Source: Candidatus Kuenenia stuttgartensis (GTDB lineage: Bacteria; Planctomycetota; Planctomycetia; Planctomycetales; Planctomycetaceae). From it: a stretch of DNA of 45,006 nucleotides. Positions 15,802 to 24,283 of this stretch are shown in pieces. The notes beneath the pieces are model-generated. The model saw only the letters and a program-made list of their open reading frames with translations, searched no databases and was not told the DNA's origin. Each line of letters starts with the position of its first letter. Within the stretch, counting starts at the first letter, position 1. The position numbers and the translations under genes were made by a program. The DNA lies in NCBI GenBank assembly GCA_945906725.1, contig CAMDRI010000024.1:1-45006 (forward strand). The letters are read 5' to 3'.

Positions 15802-17997
15802 CTACTGGGATGTCCGCCGTTCGCTCAGGAGAGCGCACACCGCTTGCAACTCCGTTCGCAGGACTTCTTGAAGCTCTGGGTGCAAGGACATGCCGTAGCG
15901 TGTGGCGGCATAGCGGAGATACCACTCTGCCGCATCCGGCAAATTGGGATGTGATGACGCGGCGCGTCGTAACCTCTCGGCAAACTGGTGCAACGTCTCA
16001 TGAGTGGCGCGTTCGAGGTCGAGCCGCCGCAACCGGCGATCCAACTCTTCCAGCAGGTGCCGCAACTCGATCACTGCGGGTTCGAGCGGACCTGACTCTT
16101 TGGCCCGGCGAGTGAACCGCAACTTCCGAACCGCTAAGAACAGTAATCCGCCAGTCATCAATGCTCTCGGAATCGTGTTCAACAAGCTCAGAAAGGACAG
16201 CTTCAGCGCCAGCCACTTGCCGGACCAACCTTCGCTGGCCAGCGACGTGCGAATCATCTGACCGCGCAGAGTCAGCTCATCCCACAACTGCCACAGGCCA
16301 AACTCAGTGACCGCCTGTGGAATGTGATCCGCCGGAGTCGAGTCCACGATCACCCAGCCTTTTTCGGGCACGTAGGCTTCGACCCAAGCGTGAGCGTCCC
16401 GCTGCCTCACGACCCAGTATTTTCCAAGGAGATTGTAATCTCCTCCGGCATAACCGGTGACGTAACGGCAGGGGATGCCCGCGATTCGCAACAGAACGGC
16501 CGTGCCGCTGGCAAAGAACTCGCAGTTCGCGGCCGGCTTCTCGAGCAGGAAGTGCAACATCGGATCGGCCATCGGCGGAATTTCGATGGTGGTCGAGTAG
16601 CGATAAGTTGCGAAGTAATTTTGGACCGCCAGGATTTTCTCATTCGGCGTCTTACAGCCGGAGAACACCTGTGTCGCGAGTTGCAGGAGGTTGTGATTCG
16701 TGGTCAGCCGATCGGGAAGTTGTCGCAACCTCACCTTGGCCGTCAGCGTGGCCTGCCGATCCAATTTCCACGGCATTTCGGTTTCCCACAACATCGGTTG
16801 AATGATCGGTTCGAGGGGATTGAGTTCGGATGGATCGGGCACCCAGGCTGTGAGACTGACCTCCGGCGGTATGTTGTCCGCGCTAACCACGCTGTGGCGA
16901 TCGAAGTTCAAGATGTCGATCGGAGCTTCCAACCGAGACGTGGTCAACGGCAGAAAAGTAAACCGGTCCATGGAGGGTGCTCGCCAAATCGTGACCGGCC
17001 GCAGATTTGTTGCGGAATTCTCACGCAGCAGGAATTCGAATTGTGACGAACGCTGTGTGCGGATCGCTCGATCGAACGGATTCGGTAACGGCAGAGCCTT
17101 CCGACTGCGGCCAATCGGAATCCAGTCGTCGTGCGACTCCCAACCGCGAAACGCGTAGCGTTCAAAGACCGCGCCGCGCAAGTAGCCCGGCGGTCGGTCC
17201 GAGATGATTCGGACAGCGATTTCTTCGTCCAACGACGCACGCAGAAACTGGATCGATCCCAACGGAGCCTGCCCTGAAAAACCAATCAGGACATTCTGCC
17301 GTCCCGTTGAGGGGCGTGCTCCGGAACCGCGCAGAAACTGGTCGATGTCCGACCATTTCTCCAAGAGCCAGGCATTGCTGGCACGGGTGCTCACCACGCA
17401 AACGACCAGCACGGCCACGCTCGCCGTCGGACGGACCCATCGAGCCGAACGTGACTGCGGTTCCTGACGTTGCCTCGCCAGCGAGTAATACGCGCAGGAA
17501 AGTCCGACCAGGGCCAACGTCGCTCGCTGATGCATGCGCCGCATGCGACCTGTCTTCGAGAGTTGTACGTCCCCCAAACAGATAAAAACCATGACCGCCA
17601 GCATCGGCAGATAGACCGGCATCGGACGGTCGGGACGGCTCGCCCACAATCGAGTCACTTGCACGAGCAAGAAGAACTGGCCCGCCGCATGCACCAGCGG
17701 ATAGTTCAGGATGGTGGTCATTGTCGGCGGTTCATACGGCGCGAGGTTCCACTGCAATGCGCAACCGATCGCGAGCACCAAGTCGATCCAAGGCAAAGAC
17801 GCCACAGAGACCTGCCACCGATTTCGCCACCACACTGCCGGCGAACTGATTACGGCCACCAGAATCGGAAACACGATCGTTTCCGACATGTACCAGAACA
17901 TCGCTGCTTGCAGCAGAATGATCAGCCAGGCGATCCCAGCTTGGCGGTGCATGGTGTGGACTTCATGAGGGGATGACCAAAACGCATCACCGATCAT
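15802..17997 (-). CDS. Membrane transglutaminase-like protein, TgpA type (731 aa)
   Basis: Several N-terminal hydrophobic helices (about residues 20-200) are followed by a DUF3488-like region and a transglutaminase core. The triad is in place: Cys in AANCEFFASGTAVLLRIAG (near 491), His in RDAHAWVEAYV (near 536) and Asp in VIVDSTPAD (near 551). GIPCRYVTGYAGGDYN between them is typical of the family. One more helix (about 610-630) precedes a cytoplasmic DUF4129-like tail with Arg-rich helices. The catalytic domain should face the periplasm. Such proteins often pair with a DUF58 and a MoxR gene; neither is in this window. The start at ATG 17997 has no clear ribosome site, and M16 (17952) is an alternative. 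It converges on the ABC exporter with a 35-base gap. Confidence 0.9.
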   Translation of the reverse strand: MIGDAFWSSPHEVHTMHRQAGIAWLIILLQAAMFWYMSETIVFPILVAVISSPAVWWRNRWQVSVASLPWIDLVLAIGCALQWNLAPYEPPTMTTILNYPLVHAAGQFFLLVQVTRLWASRPDRPMPVYLPMLAVMVFICLGDVQLSKTGRMRRMHQRATLALVGLSCAYYSLARQRQEPQSRSARWVRPTASVAVLVVCVVSTRASNAWLLEKWSDIDQFLRGSGARPSTGRQNVLIGFSGQAPLGSIQFLRASLDEEIAVRIISDRPPGYLRGAVFERYAFRGWESHDDWIPIGRSRKALPLPNPFDRAIRTQRSSQFEFLLRENSATNLRPVTIWRAPSMDRFTFLPLTTSRLEAPIDILNFDRHSVVSADNIPPEVSLTAWVPDPSELNPLEPIIQPMLWETEMPWKLDRQATLTAKVRLRQLPDRLTTNHNLLQLATQVFSGCKTPNEKILAVQNYFATYRYSTTIEIPPMADPMLHFLLEKPAANCEFFASGTAVLLRIAGIPCRYVTGYAGGDYNLLGKYWVVRQRDAHAWVEAYVPEKGWVIVDSTPADHIPQAVTEFGLWQLWDELTLRGQMIRTSLASEGWSGKWLALKLSFLSLLNTIPRALMTGGLLFLAVRKLRFTRRAKESGPLEPAVIELRHLLEELDRRLRRLDLERATHETLHQFAERLRRAASSHPNLPDAAEWYLRYAATRYGMSLHPELQEVLRTELQAVCALLSERRTSQ

Positions 17998-18013
17998 TTT
18001 GTCGAATGCGCGA

Positions 18014-18066
18014 AGGGGGTGACAGGGTGAAGCGGCGAAATCGCCACCGTCGCCTTGTCACCCCCT
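18014..18066. repeat. Inverted repeat with 11-base arms
   Basis: Arms AGGGGGTGACA (18014-18024) and TGTCACCCCCT (18056-18066) are perfect complements, with a small inner palindrome GGCGAAATCGCC in the loop. A further TTGTCACC copy follows. It lies between the 5' end of the transglutaminase gene and the 3' end of the Cys-rich protein, both on the minus strand, so it could end the upstream transcript. GTCACC-type palindromes are common planctomycete spacer repeats. Confidence 0.6.
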
Positions 18067-18093
18067 CACGTTGTCACCTGGTCATTCGCAGAT

Positions 18094-18840
18094 TTAGCGA
18101 AGCATCGAAGTCAATCGCGATTTGGCCTTCGCAGCCGTCTTGCCCTCTGCGGGTGGAGCTGCCGGAGCCGGCGAGGCCGGTTGGGGTTCGAGCGACTTCG
18201 GTGCCTGATTCGGCTCTGGAGCCGGAGGACAGCCCACTGGTCCTGCCGGTCGAGCTGCCGGCATCGGTTGAGTCCAGGTCCGATTGCCCAGCGGCTCAAC
18301 CCAATATTGCACGTTCGCAGATTGATGGTGATGGATCGGCGTGTAGAAGTCATGCCAACGACCGCGATAACCACGATGAGGCTCACGCACATGCCACTGC
18401 GAAGGCACCGGAGGTGGCGGCAAGCGATTCGCCGGTTGCCAATAGGGAACCTGCTGGTAGGTGTAGCCCAATTGTGTGGTGTCTGTCGGAGAGTACACCT
18501 GCGGGTAGCTGCGATATTGCCCCGCAGCCGGAGAGCCGGTTCCGTGCCATTGCTCTGGCCAGTAACGGTCGTAGGTCACGCCGCGACGCACGACCGGCAC
18601 TTTGACTGGAGCATTCCAACCATAATCCGGCGGCAGAATGTAATAGTCACAGCACAAAGCCCAGTTCACGATCGGCGCCAGGCAGCATTCGTGGCAATTC
18701 GTGCGAGCGTATCCCGGACAGGACGGGCATTGCTGCGGACACGGCGGACACGTTTCGTTCGCCCGACTGTTTGGTGCCGAAGCCAACGCCAACAAGCACA
18801 GTCCGGCCAAACTCAGACTCTTGAGAAAAATTCGACTCAT
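18094..18840 (-). CDS. Secreted Cys/Pro/Tyr-rich protein (248 aa)
   Basis: ATG 18840 with AGGAAGG upstream decides the start; the open frame further upstream is a spacer repeat. A signal peptide is clear (KSLSLAGLCLLALASAPNSRA). The mature N-terminus is dense in Cys (CPPCPQQCPSCPGY, CHECC, LCCDYY). The middle is rich in Tyr, Trp and Pro (WPEQWHGTG, PQVYSP, QVPYWQPANRLPPPP), and the tail is Pro/Ala-rich ending in basic residues. No family is recognised. It resembles structural envelope proteins of planctomycetes. It is first in position of three similar small secreted genes on the minus strand. Confidence 0.8.
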   Translation of the reverse strand: MSRIFLKSLSLAGLCLLALASAPNSRANETCPPCPQQCPSCPGYARTNCHECCLAPIVNWALCCDYYILPPDYGWNAPVKVPVVRRGVTYDRYWPEQWHGTGSPAAGQYRSYPQVYSPTDTTQLGYTYQQVPYWQPANRLPPPPVPSQWHVREPHRGYRGRWHDFYTPIHHHQSANVQYWVEPLGNRTWTQPMPAARPAGPVGCPPAPEPNQAPKSLEPQPASPAPAAPPAEGKTAAKAKSRLTSMLR

Positions 18841-18872
18841 GACTCGATCCCTTCCTGAGGGCTGCGCCCGTT

Positions 18873-18915
18873 TGCCTTCTGCTCTTCTGCCTACTGCGCA
18901 CTGCCTTCTGCCTAC
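18873..18915. repeat. Short tandem spacer repeat CTTCTGCCTAC
   Basis: The 11-base unit CTTCTGCCTAC occurs at 18884-18894 and 18905-18915, a 21-base period, with a partial copy before it. On the minus strand it reads as the GTAGGCAGAAG-type repeat often seen in planctomycete spacers. The second copy covers the stop codon of the gene ending at 18912. Confidence 0.6.
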
Positions 18916-19811
18916 CAATGTCGTCCACCACGAGGGGGCACGACGTTGGAAATCGGTGTCAATCGGCTCGACGGCATGCCGGTCGAGTAGTTCATCGTGT
19001 GTCGTACGGTAGGCGCGAGAGGCACCGAAATTGGAACGCCATATCCTTGAGCCGCGTAGAGTTGGCTGTCACGCGGATCGGAGTAGTCCGGATTCGCGGC
19101 ATAGACCAAGTGATAGCAACCGAACGGAGAAACTCCTTCGCCGCCATTTCCCATTGGATGAAAGTACGCGAGCTTGCCGTGGATTTGTGCACGCACGATC
19201 TCTCCCTGCTGACGATTGCGAGCGTTGAACATCGCCCATTGATCGTGCAACCAGCCGCAGCAATGTGGACAGTTCATTTGGCCATGCTCCGGGCACGGTC
19301 CATTTCCGGAGCCATGTCCTCGCCACGAACCGTCCTTGATTTCATCGTTCCAATCGCACTCTGGCCCGCTCCATGTCGGTACGATCGTCTGGCTCATGGC
19401 GCGTCTGGTCGCATGACCAACACCGCCCCAAGCTTGGCCAACACTGCTCATCGTGTAACCACAGCCGCGACTCCGACACGACGCACAGCCATTGGCACCG
19501 CAGCCCAGTGGTCCGCAACCTCCCGCTCGTGCCGTGCAAGCTCCGTTCTGACACGCTGTGCTGGTGCAACCGGGAACCCGCGCCACGCCGGGGCCCTGGT
19601 TCGAGATTCGCGCTGGTGGCTCGTCCGATGGAGGCGGTGGAGCTTTCTCGTCAGAGACAAGCGAGACTTGCTTACCACGCGATGCGTTAGAAGTCTGAAA
19701 CTCAGCCGATTGCACGTCCTCGGCCAGGGTCAACGCACTCAGCCCATGCAGAGCCGCTCCGGCGATCAGCATTCGCACGCCGCAACGGAGAATTTTTTCG
19801 AGAATTATCAT
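18912..19811 (-). CDS. Secreted Cys/Gly-rich protein (299 aa)
   Basis: ATG 19811 (MIILEK) is preferred over 19847 because GGAG lies about 7 bases before it and the signal peptide then starts properly (LIAGAALHGLSALTLAED). A Pro-rich linker precedes a Cys/Gly-rich stretch of about 40 residues (CGPLGCGANGCASCRSRGCG). A second Cys/His cluster follows (CPEHGQMNCPHCCGWLHDQW). The C-terminal part contains FHPMGNGGEGVSPFGCYHLV and YSDPRDSQLYAAQGYGVPIS, with spaced aromatic residues. No catalytic motif is known to me. The Cys clusters suggest disulphide cross-linking or metal binding outside the cytoplasm. Confidence 0.8.
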   Translation of the reverse strand: MIILEKILRCGVRMLIAGAALHGLSALTLAEDVQSAEFQTSNASRGKQVSLVSDEKAPPPPSDEPPARISNQGPGVARVPGCTSTACQNGACTARAGGCGPLGCGANGCASCRSRGCGYTMSSVGQAWGGVGHATRRAMSQTIVPTWSGPECDWNDEIKDGSWRGHGSGNGPCPEHGQMNCPHCCGWLHDQWAMFNARNRQQGEIVRAQIHGKLAYFHPMGNGGEGVSPFGCYHLVYAANPDYSDPRDSQLYAAQGYGVPISVPLAPTVRHTMNYSTGMPSSRLTPISNVVPPRGGRHW

Positions 19812-19872
19812 TGTCTGCTCCCACATCCGTGTGAGTGGATTGTTCAAAGTTCTGTTTTTGAGAAACGGATCG

Positions 19873-20346
19873 TTACCAGTTCCTCGGCGGGCAGAAGCCC
19901 GAGAACAGTCGATAGTGGCTGCGATATTTGACCTTCACTTCGGTCCCTTGCAGTTCCCATTTGTCGTGTGACTCCATGCCAAACGGAGTCCACCACCACT
20001 TGCCGCTGACCTTGTGATAGAACGGGGGGTACAACGATTTGTACTCGTGCGGGTACAGCATCTCATGCGGCGCAAACGCTTGGTTCGTGTAGATCGTGCC
20101 GCCGACATACGTCGGTACGTTCGGCACCGGACAGGGATACATCGGCGCGTGCGTTTGCGGATACCCCTGCGGAGCAGGCATCACGATCACGGTTCCGGGG
20201 GGTAACTGGCCCGGTGCAGCTTGCGGAGCGTATCCCGACATCTGCCGAACACTGTTCGGTCCGTTCGGTGCTTGCGCCATCGAATCCGATGCCAAGAACG
20301 CGACCAGCGCCGCGGTTCCCAGCGAGAACAGAATTGACTTGAGCAT
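19873..20346 (-). CDS. Small secreted Pro/Tyr-rich protein (157 aa)
   Basis: ATG 20346 with AAGGGG upstream starts a signal peptide (LFSLGTAALVAFLASDSMAQ). The mature part is rich in Pro, Tyr and Gly (PGTVIVMPAPQGYPQTHAPM, YPCPVPNVPTYVGGT) and ends in a Trp/Tyr-rich block (KVSGKWWWTPFG, YRSHYRLFSGFCPP). It shares the overall style of its two downstream neighbours, and the three genes lie head to tail with gaps of about 60-70 bases, so one transcript is likely. Function unknown. The much longer frame that includes it runs antisense through the topoisomerase gene and is not real. Confidence 0.75.
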   Translation of the reverse strand: MLKSILFSLGTAALVAFLASDSMAQAPNGPNSVRQMSGYAPQAAPGQLPPGTVIVMPAPQGYPQTHAPMYPCPVPNVPTYVGGTIYTNQAFAPHEMLYPHEYKSLYPPFYHKVSGKWWWTPFGMESHDKWELQGTEVKVKYRSHYRLFSGFCPPRNW

Positions 20347-20691
20347 GTTCGCCCCTTCACAACGTCCGTGTTGTTCGTGTCGGCCGGCAACTCGTCCGAT
20401 CATCCCCGACCGTCGACCGGCAGCGACTTCTTGTGACAGTTGTTCCAATCGGTCACGACCGACCTGCCGCATCGGTTTTGACGGTTCTTCCACCGGGCTT
20501 GGAAGACAACGCCTTCTGTTGCTCGGTACAGCCGGCACTCGCCGAATTCTCGGTAAATCCCGGCGAGTCCCCGAACCTTGCAAACTCAAGCCAACCGCTA
20601 GAATCTGCCGCGCTTCGGCTGACGCAGATTCTCCAGATTCACTTTCAGAAGCTCGGAATAGCCCAAGCGATGCGCGATTGAAGGATTCACC
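20347..20691. other. Divergent promoter region with two inverted repeats upstream of the topoisomerase gene
   Basis: Two imperfectly spaced palindromes are seen: ACTCGCCG (20537-20544) against CGGCGAGT (20561-20568), and AGAATCTGC (20600-20608) against GCAGATTCT (20624-20632). The second lies 60 bases before the topoisomerase start and could be a hairpin in its leader or an operator. No gene is seen in the gap. Confidence 0.5.
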
Positions 20692-23079
20692 GTGCCCCGA
20701 AACGACAAAGATGCGACGACTCAGGACAACGGCAACGGAACGGCCGACGACGGCCAATTGCAGTACGTCTCGATCAGCCACGAGACTCGCCGCCGGTACT
20801 TGAACTACGCGATGAGCGTCATCATGTCCCGCGCGTTGCCCGACGTGCGCGATGGCTTGAAGCCAGTCCAGCGACGCATTCTCTACGTCATGTTCGAGGA
20901 ATTGCGTCTGCTCGCCGCGACCAAGCCCCGCAAGTGCGCGGGAATCGTCGGCGAGACGCTCGCCAACTATCACCCGCACGGTGACGTCGCGGTCTACGAG
21001 GCGCTCGTCCGCATGGCTCAGGACTTCACCATGCGGTATCCGCTGGTCAACGGGCAGGGGAACTTCGGCTCGATCATGGGGCTGCCTCCAGCGCATCAGC
21101 GGTACACGGAGGCTCGGCTGACGGCGATCTCCGAGCATCTCATGAATGAGTTGAAGTTCGAGACCGTCGAGATGCGGCCAAACTACGACAATCGCACGCA
21201 GGAGCCGGTCGTGCTGCCGGCCCGCTTTCCAAACTTGCTGGCCAATGGAGTTAGCGGCATCGCGGTCGGCATGGCCACGAATATCGCGCCGCACAATCTC
21301 GAAGAGCTGATCCGCGCCTGTCTGCACCTCATCGACGCTGACACCGAAGTCACGGTCGCGCAGCTCATGAAGTACGTCAAAGGTCCCGACTTCCCGATGG
21401 GAGGCCGTATCGTCACCGACCGCACCTCGCTGCGGCTGATGTACGAAGAAGGCCGCGGCTCGATCAAAGTCCGCGCCGAATGGCGGCTCGACAAAGAGCG
21501 ACGGCAAGAAGTCGCGCATCGCATCGTGATCTACACGATCCCCTATGGCGTCGAGACCAACCCGCTGATGGCCGAACTCGGCGAGATCATCAACGGCCGC
21601 AATCTGCCACAGGTGCTCGAACTCAACGACGAGACCAACGAGAAGCTCGGACTGCGGATCGTGCTCGAACTCAAGAAGGACGCCGATCCGGAAATGGTCA
21701 TGGCGTACCTCTACAAGCACAGCTCGCTCGAATCGAACTTCGCGTACAACGCGACCTGTCTCGTGCCGACCGAATCGGGGACGCTGACGCCGGCCCGCTG
21801 CAATTTGGTCGAGATGCTCAAGCATTTCCTCGACTTCCGCCTGCAAACCGTTCGCCGCCGGTTTCAGTATTTGCTGGCTCAACTCGAACGCCGCATCCAC
21901 CTCCTGGAGGGCTTCGCGATCGTCTTCAACGGCCTCGACCGAGCCATCAAGATCATCCGCGGAAGCGACGGCAAACAAGACGCCGCCGTCAAACTGATGA
22001 AAGAATTTCCGCTCGACGAAATCCAGACGATGGCGATTCTCGAAATGATGCTGTACCGCATCAGCAAGCTGGAGATCGACGACATCCGCAAAGAACTGGC
22101 GGAAAAACAGGCCGAAGCCGAACGACTCCGCAAGCTGCTGAAATCCGAATCGCGTTTATGGGGCGTCGTCCGTACTGAACTCGAAGAGCTACTGACTCAG
22201 TTCCCGGACAAACGCAAGACGAGCATCGGCTCGTCGGAGGAGATCACCGAGTTCGACGCCGCCGCGTACATCGTCAAAGAAAACGCGAATGTCGTGCTGA
22301 CTCGCGAAGGTTGGATCAAACGTGTCGGCCGACTCGCGAAGGTCGAGGGGACTCGCGTCCGCGAAGGGGACAGCGTCCTTGACGTCGTCCCCGGCAGCAC
22401 ATTGGATACGGTCGTTTTCTTCGCCAGCGACGGCATCGCTTACACGCTGCCGATCGACCAAGTCCCCGCCAGCAGCGGCTACGGCGAGCCGATCAGCAAA
22501 CACGTCAAACTGCAAGATGGAGTCAGCATTGTTGCCGCGCTCAGCACCGACGCTCGCTTCACTCCCGAAGACGTGCAAAAGAAAAAAGACCCGCTGCCGC
22601 GACCGCATCTGTTTGTCGTCACGGCATTCGGAAACGTGTTGCGACTGCCGCTCAGCCCATTCCGCACAGCCTCGAACAAGAACGGCCGCAAGTTCTGCCG
22701 CGTCGTCCCCGGTGACCGAGTCGTCTCGGTCGAGTTGATCCGCGATGCTGAGTCGGTCTTCCTCGTCACTCGGAAAGCCCGCTTGATTCACTTCAATATC
22801 GATGACGTCCCGGTCCTCTCTGGAGCCGGCAAGGGAGTCCGCGGGATCAAGGTGGAATCCGGCGACAGCGTGCTCGGCTTCAAACAGATGACCCGTCCGA
22901 GCGACGCGCTGCGTGTGCTCACGAACAGCGACAAGTCCGCGGCCTTCGGTCAAACGAAATACACCGTTACAGGCCGAGGCGGCCGAGGCATTCGCACCAG
23001 CCACCGCAGTGAGTACGTCGACATCGTCCGCGACCCCATCGAGTTGGTCGATTGGCCGACGATCGAAGGGGACAAGTAG
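20692..23079 (+). CDS. Type IIA DNA topoisomerase subunit A (gyrase/topo IV A-like, 795 aa)
   Basis: GTG 20692 has AAGGA about 7 bases upstream. The breakage-reunion domain is complete: [40 protein letters not shown], the catalytic Tyr138 in QRYTEARL, and [21 protein letters not shown] coiled-coil region (about 430-490) leads into a C-terminal beta-pinwheel. Two oddities: the loop before the Tyr is [12 protein letters not shown] where gyrases usually have DGDxAAAMRYTE, and the usual GyrA box in the first blade is missing, with only a GRGGRG segment near the end. The positions equal to E. coli GyrA Ser83 and Asp87 are Val and Glu. It may therefore be a second, ParC-like or specialised A subunit. 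No gyrB is nearby. Subunit identity (gyrA or parC) is left open. Confidence 0.93.
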   Translation: MPRNDKDATTQDNGNGTADDGQLQYVSISHETRRRYLNYAMSVIMSRALPDVRDGLKPVQRRILYVMFEELRLLAATKPRKCAGIVGETLANYHPHGDVAVYEALVRMAQDFTMRYPLVNGQGNFGSIMGLPPAHQRYTEARLTAISEHLMNELKFETVEMRPNYDNRTQEPVVLPARFPNLLANGVSGIAVGMATNIAPHNLEELIRACLHLIDADTEVTVAQLMKYVKGPDFPMGGRIVTDRTSLRLMYEEGRGSIKVRAEWRLDKERRQEVAHRIVIYTIPYGVETNPLMAELGEIINGRNLPQVLELNDETNEKLGLRIVLELKKDADPEMVMAYLYKHSSLESNFAYNATCLVPTESGTLTPARCNLVEMLKHFLDFRLQTVRRRFQYLLAQLERRIHLLEGFAIVFNGLDRAIKIIRGSDGKQDAAVKLMKEFPLDEIQTMAILEMMLYRISKLEIDDIRKELAEKQAEAERLRKLLKSESRLWGVVRTELEELLTQFPDKRKTSIGSSEEITEFDAAAYIVKENANVVLTREGWIKRVGRLAKVEGTRVREGDSVLDVVPGSTLDTVVFFASDGIAYTLPIDQVPASSGYGEPISKHVKLQDGVSIVAALSTDARFTPEDVQKKKDPLPRPHLFVVTAFGNVLRLPLSPFRTASNKNGRKFCRVVPGDRVVSVELIRDAESVFLVTRKARLIHFNIDDVPVLSGAGKGVRGIKVESGDSVLGFKQMTRPSDALRVLTNSDKSAAFGQTKYTVTGRGGRGIRTSHRSEYVDIVRDPIELVDWPTIEGDK

Positions 23080-23404
23080 GCCAATCTTCCTGGACTCCTT
23101 CTTGGCGGTCGACGCTGAGCCGAGTGTCGGAAGCGGTGCGCGTTCACGGGAGGCAAAGTCTTCGTGCAAAAATGAAGCGTGCCAATTTAACGCGGTTGGT
23201 GGCTGTTTTAGGTTTCGGTTGACAGCACTAACTGCGAATCAAACGGTGATCACCAACAGAACGAGTCGTGAATCAGTTCGCGAACTGCGGCACAGCCAGG
23301 GAACGCGAAACAATTCGGTGGCCACTGAATTGCGGTTGTCAGATCGAGACCTGAGAGACCTCGGAAAACCAACCAAAAATCATCAAAGAGAAAGTGAGCT
23401 AACC
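23080..23404. other. Intergenic region before the Flp pilin gene
   Basis: No gene is seen. A TTGACA at 23219-23224 could be a -35 box for the pilin gene, but no good -10 lies at 16-18 bases. The leader just before the pilin start holds GAGAAAGTGAG, a weak ribosome site. Confidence 0.4.
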
Positions 23405-23566
23405 ATGAACCTTTTGAAGAAAGTCCTCGCGTCTGAAGATGGCCCGACCGCAGTCGAGTACGCCTTCATGCTGGCCCGGATCGTTGTGGTTTGCATCACC
23501 ACGATCACCGCCGTGGGCACAAAGGTCAACGCTTCGTTCAATGCGACTAAGACTGCTTTGCCGTAA
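23405..23566 (+). CDS. flp: Flp/Fap-type pilin (53 aa), with Arg in the membrane helix
   Basis: The short protein has the pilin layout: a basic leader MNLLKKVLASEDG, cleavage expected after that Gly, then PTAVEYAFMLARIVVVC with Glu at +5 and a single hydrophobic helix. Its length (53) is usual for Flp pilins. In this family the helix reads ...YAVMLALIVVV...; here the second Leu is Arg (CGG in place of a CTG-type codon, one base apart), placing a charge in the core of the helix. That could block assembly or mark relaxed selection. It is followed by the damaged cpaA and then cpaB, cpaC and cpaE. Confidence 0.85.
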   Translation: MNLLKKVLASEDGPTAVEYAFMLARIVVVCITTITAVGTKVNASFNATKTALP

Positions 23567-23899
23567 TGCGATGAAGGTGTTCGCCCTCCAATCAATTTCT
23601 TTCCCGACTGCCTCGCCGGGGATATCCGGTCGAGGCGGCTCGGCTGTTTGAAGCAAGGTGTGTGCGTCATGTTCTTCTCGTGGATGAATTTGGAAATGGC
23701 TCAGCTTGTGGAGCCGCTGACCGCGTCGTTGGTCGCAATGGCTTCGACGGGAAGTTGGCTGTTTCTGTCGGTCTGGTCTTAGACGTGTCGTTCCCCAAGC
23801 CTGTGTGCGACCTGGTGTCGATTAACCGCGAATTAGCAGCGGCCGAGCAATGTCGATCATTCCCCTCGAATCGAAGCCTCGCACGAAAGGCCCCGAAAC
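23567..23899. other. Gap between pilin and broken cpaA
   Basis: A short frame at 23669-23782 encodes 37 residues (MFFSWMNLEMAQLVEPL, then a hydrophobic end GSWLFLSVWS). It could be a tiny membrane peptide or the remains of something longer. A longer frame through 23994 overlaps the cpaA remnant and has no protein character. The N-terminal part expected for a prepilin peptidase is not found here. Confidence 0.35.
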
Positions 23900-24111
23900 G
23901 TGGACTGGCAAGAACTGTGCGTGCCAAACTGGATAACCTTCCCGATGGTGCTGTCTGGGTTGGTCTACAACCTGATCGCCGGCGGCTGGAATAGCGGACT
24001 CGCCGGAGCGTTGCTTGGCACGGTCGTGGGCCTGGCGACTCTGTTCTGGCTGTGGATGCTGGCGGCATGGGAGCCATCGCCGTGTTCCTGTACGACGGCA
24101 TATTGATTTGA
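23900..24111 (+). pseudogene. cpaA: cpaA/tadV prepilin peptidase remnant, frameshifted and truncated
   Basis: Frame one gives VDWQELCVPNWITFPMVLSG, then VYNLIAGGW and LLGTVVGLATL, a clear match to the VPNWLTFP start and first helices of A24-type prepilin peptidases. It then turns into LAAWEPS and stops at 24106. In the frame one base earlier, the next codons (24061 on) read GGMGA, the start of the family's GGMGAGDVK active-site motif. The change fits loss of one G from CTGGGCGGC. Even in that frame the second catalytic Asp (GDVK) is absent and a stop comes at 24111. The N-terminal catalytic region is also missing. The enzyme cannot be functional as read. Confidence 0.75.
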
Positions 24112-24133
24112 CCGGCAGAAATCGCCGATCTTC

Positions 24134-24151
24134 GGGGGCCGCTCGGCCCCC
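24134..24151 (+). terminator. GC-rich hairpin, likely terminator
   Basis: GGGGGCC-GCTC-GGCCCCC forms a 7-base-pair GC stem after the cpaA remnant and 130 bases before cpaB, followed by TTCGGTTT. The T-run is weak. Confidence 0.5.
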
Positions 24152-24283
24152 TTCGGTTTGCGCGATGCGAATGGTGAAGGCGTTTCCTGTGATTCCGAGA
24201 GTCCCCGCGACCGGCAAAGGCGTTATAGGTTGAAGAGTTTACCCAGACGGTGCCGATCAGTACGAAGGAAGGCATGGTGTCCC

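Noticed and set aside
20347..21978. Minus-strand frame running from the small secreted protein through the topoisomerase gene
   Set aside because: Only the last 157 codons (from 20346) are protein-like; the rest is the complement of conserved topoisomerase codons.
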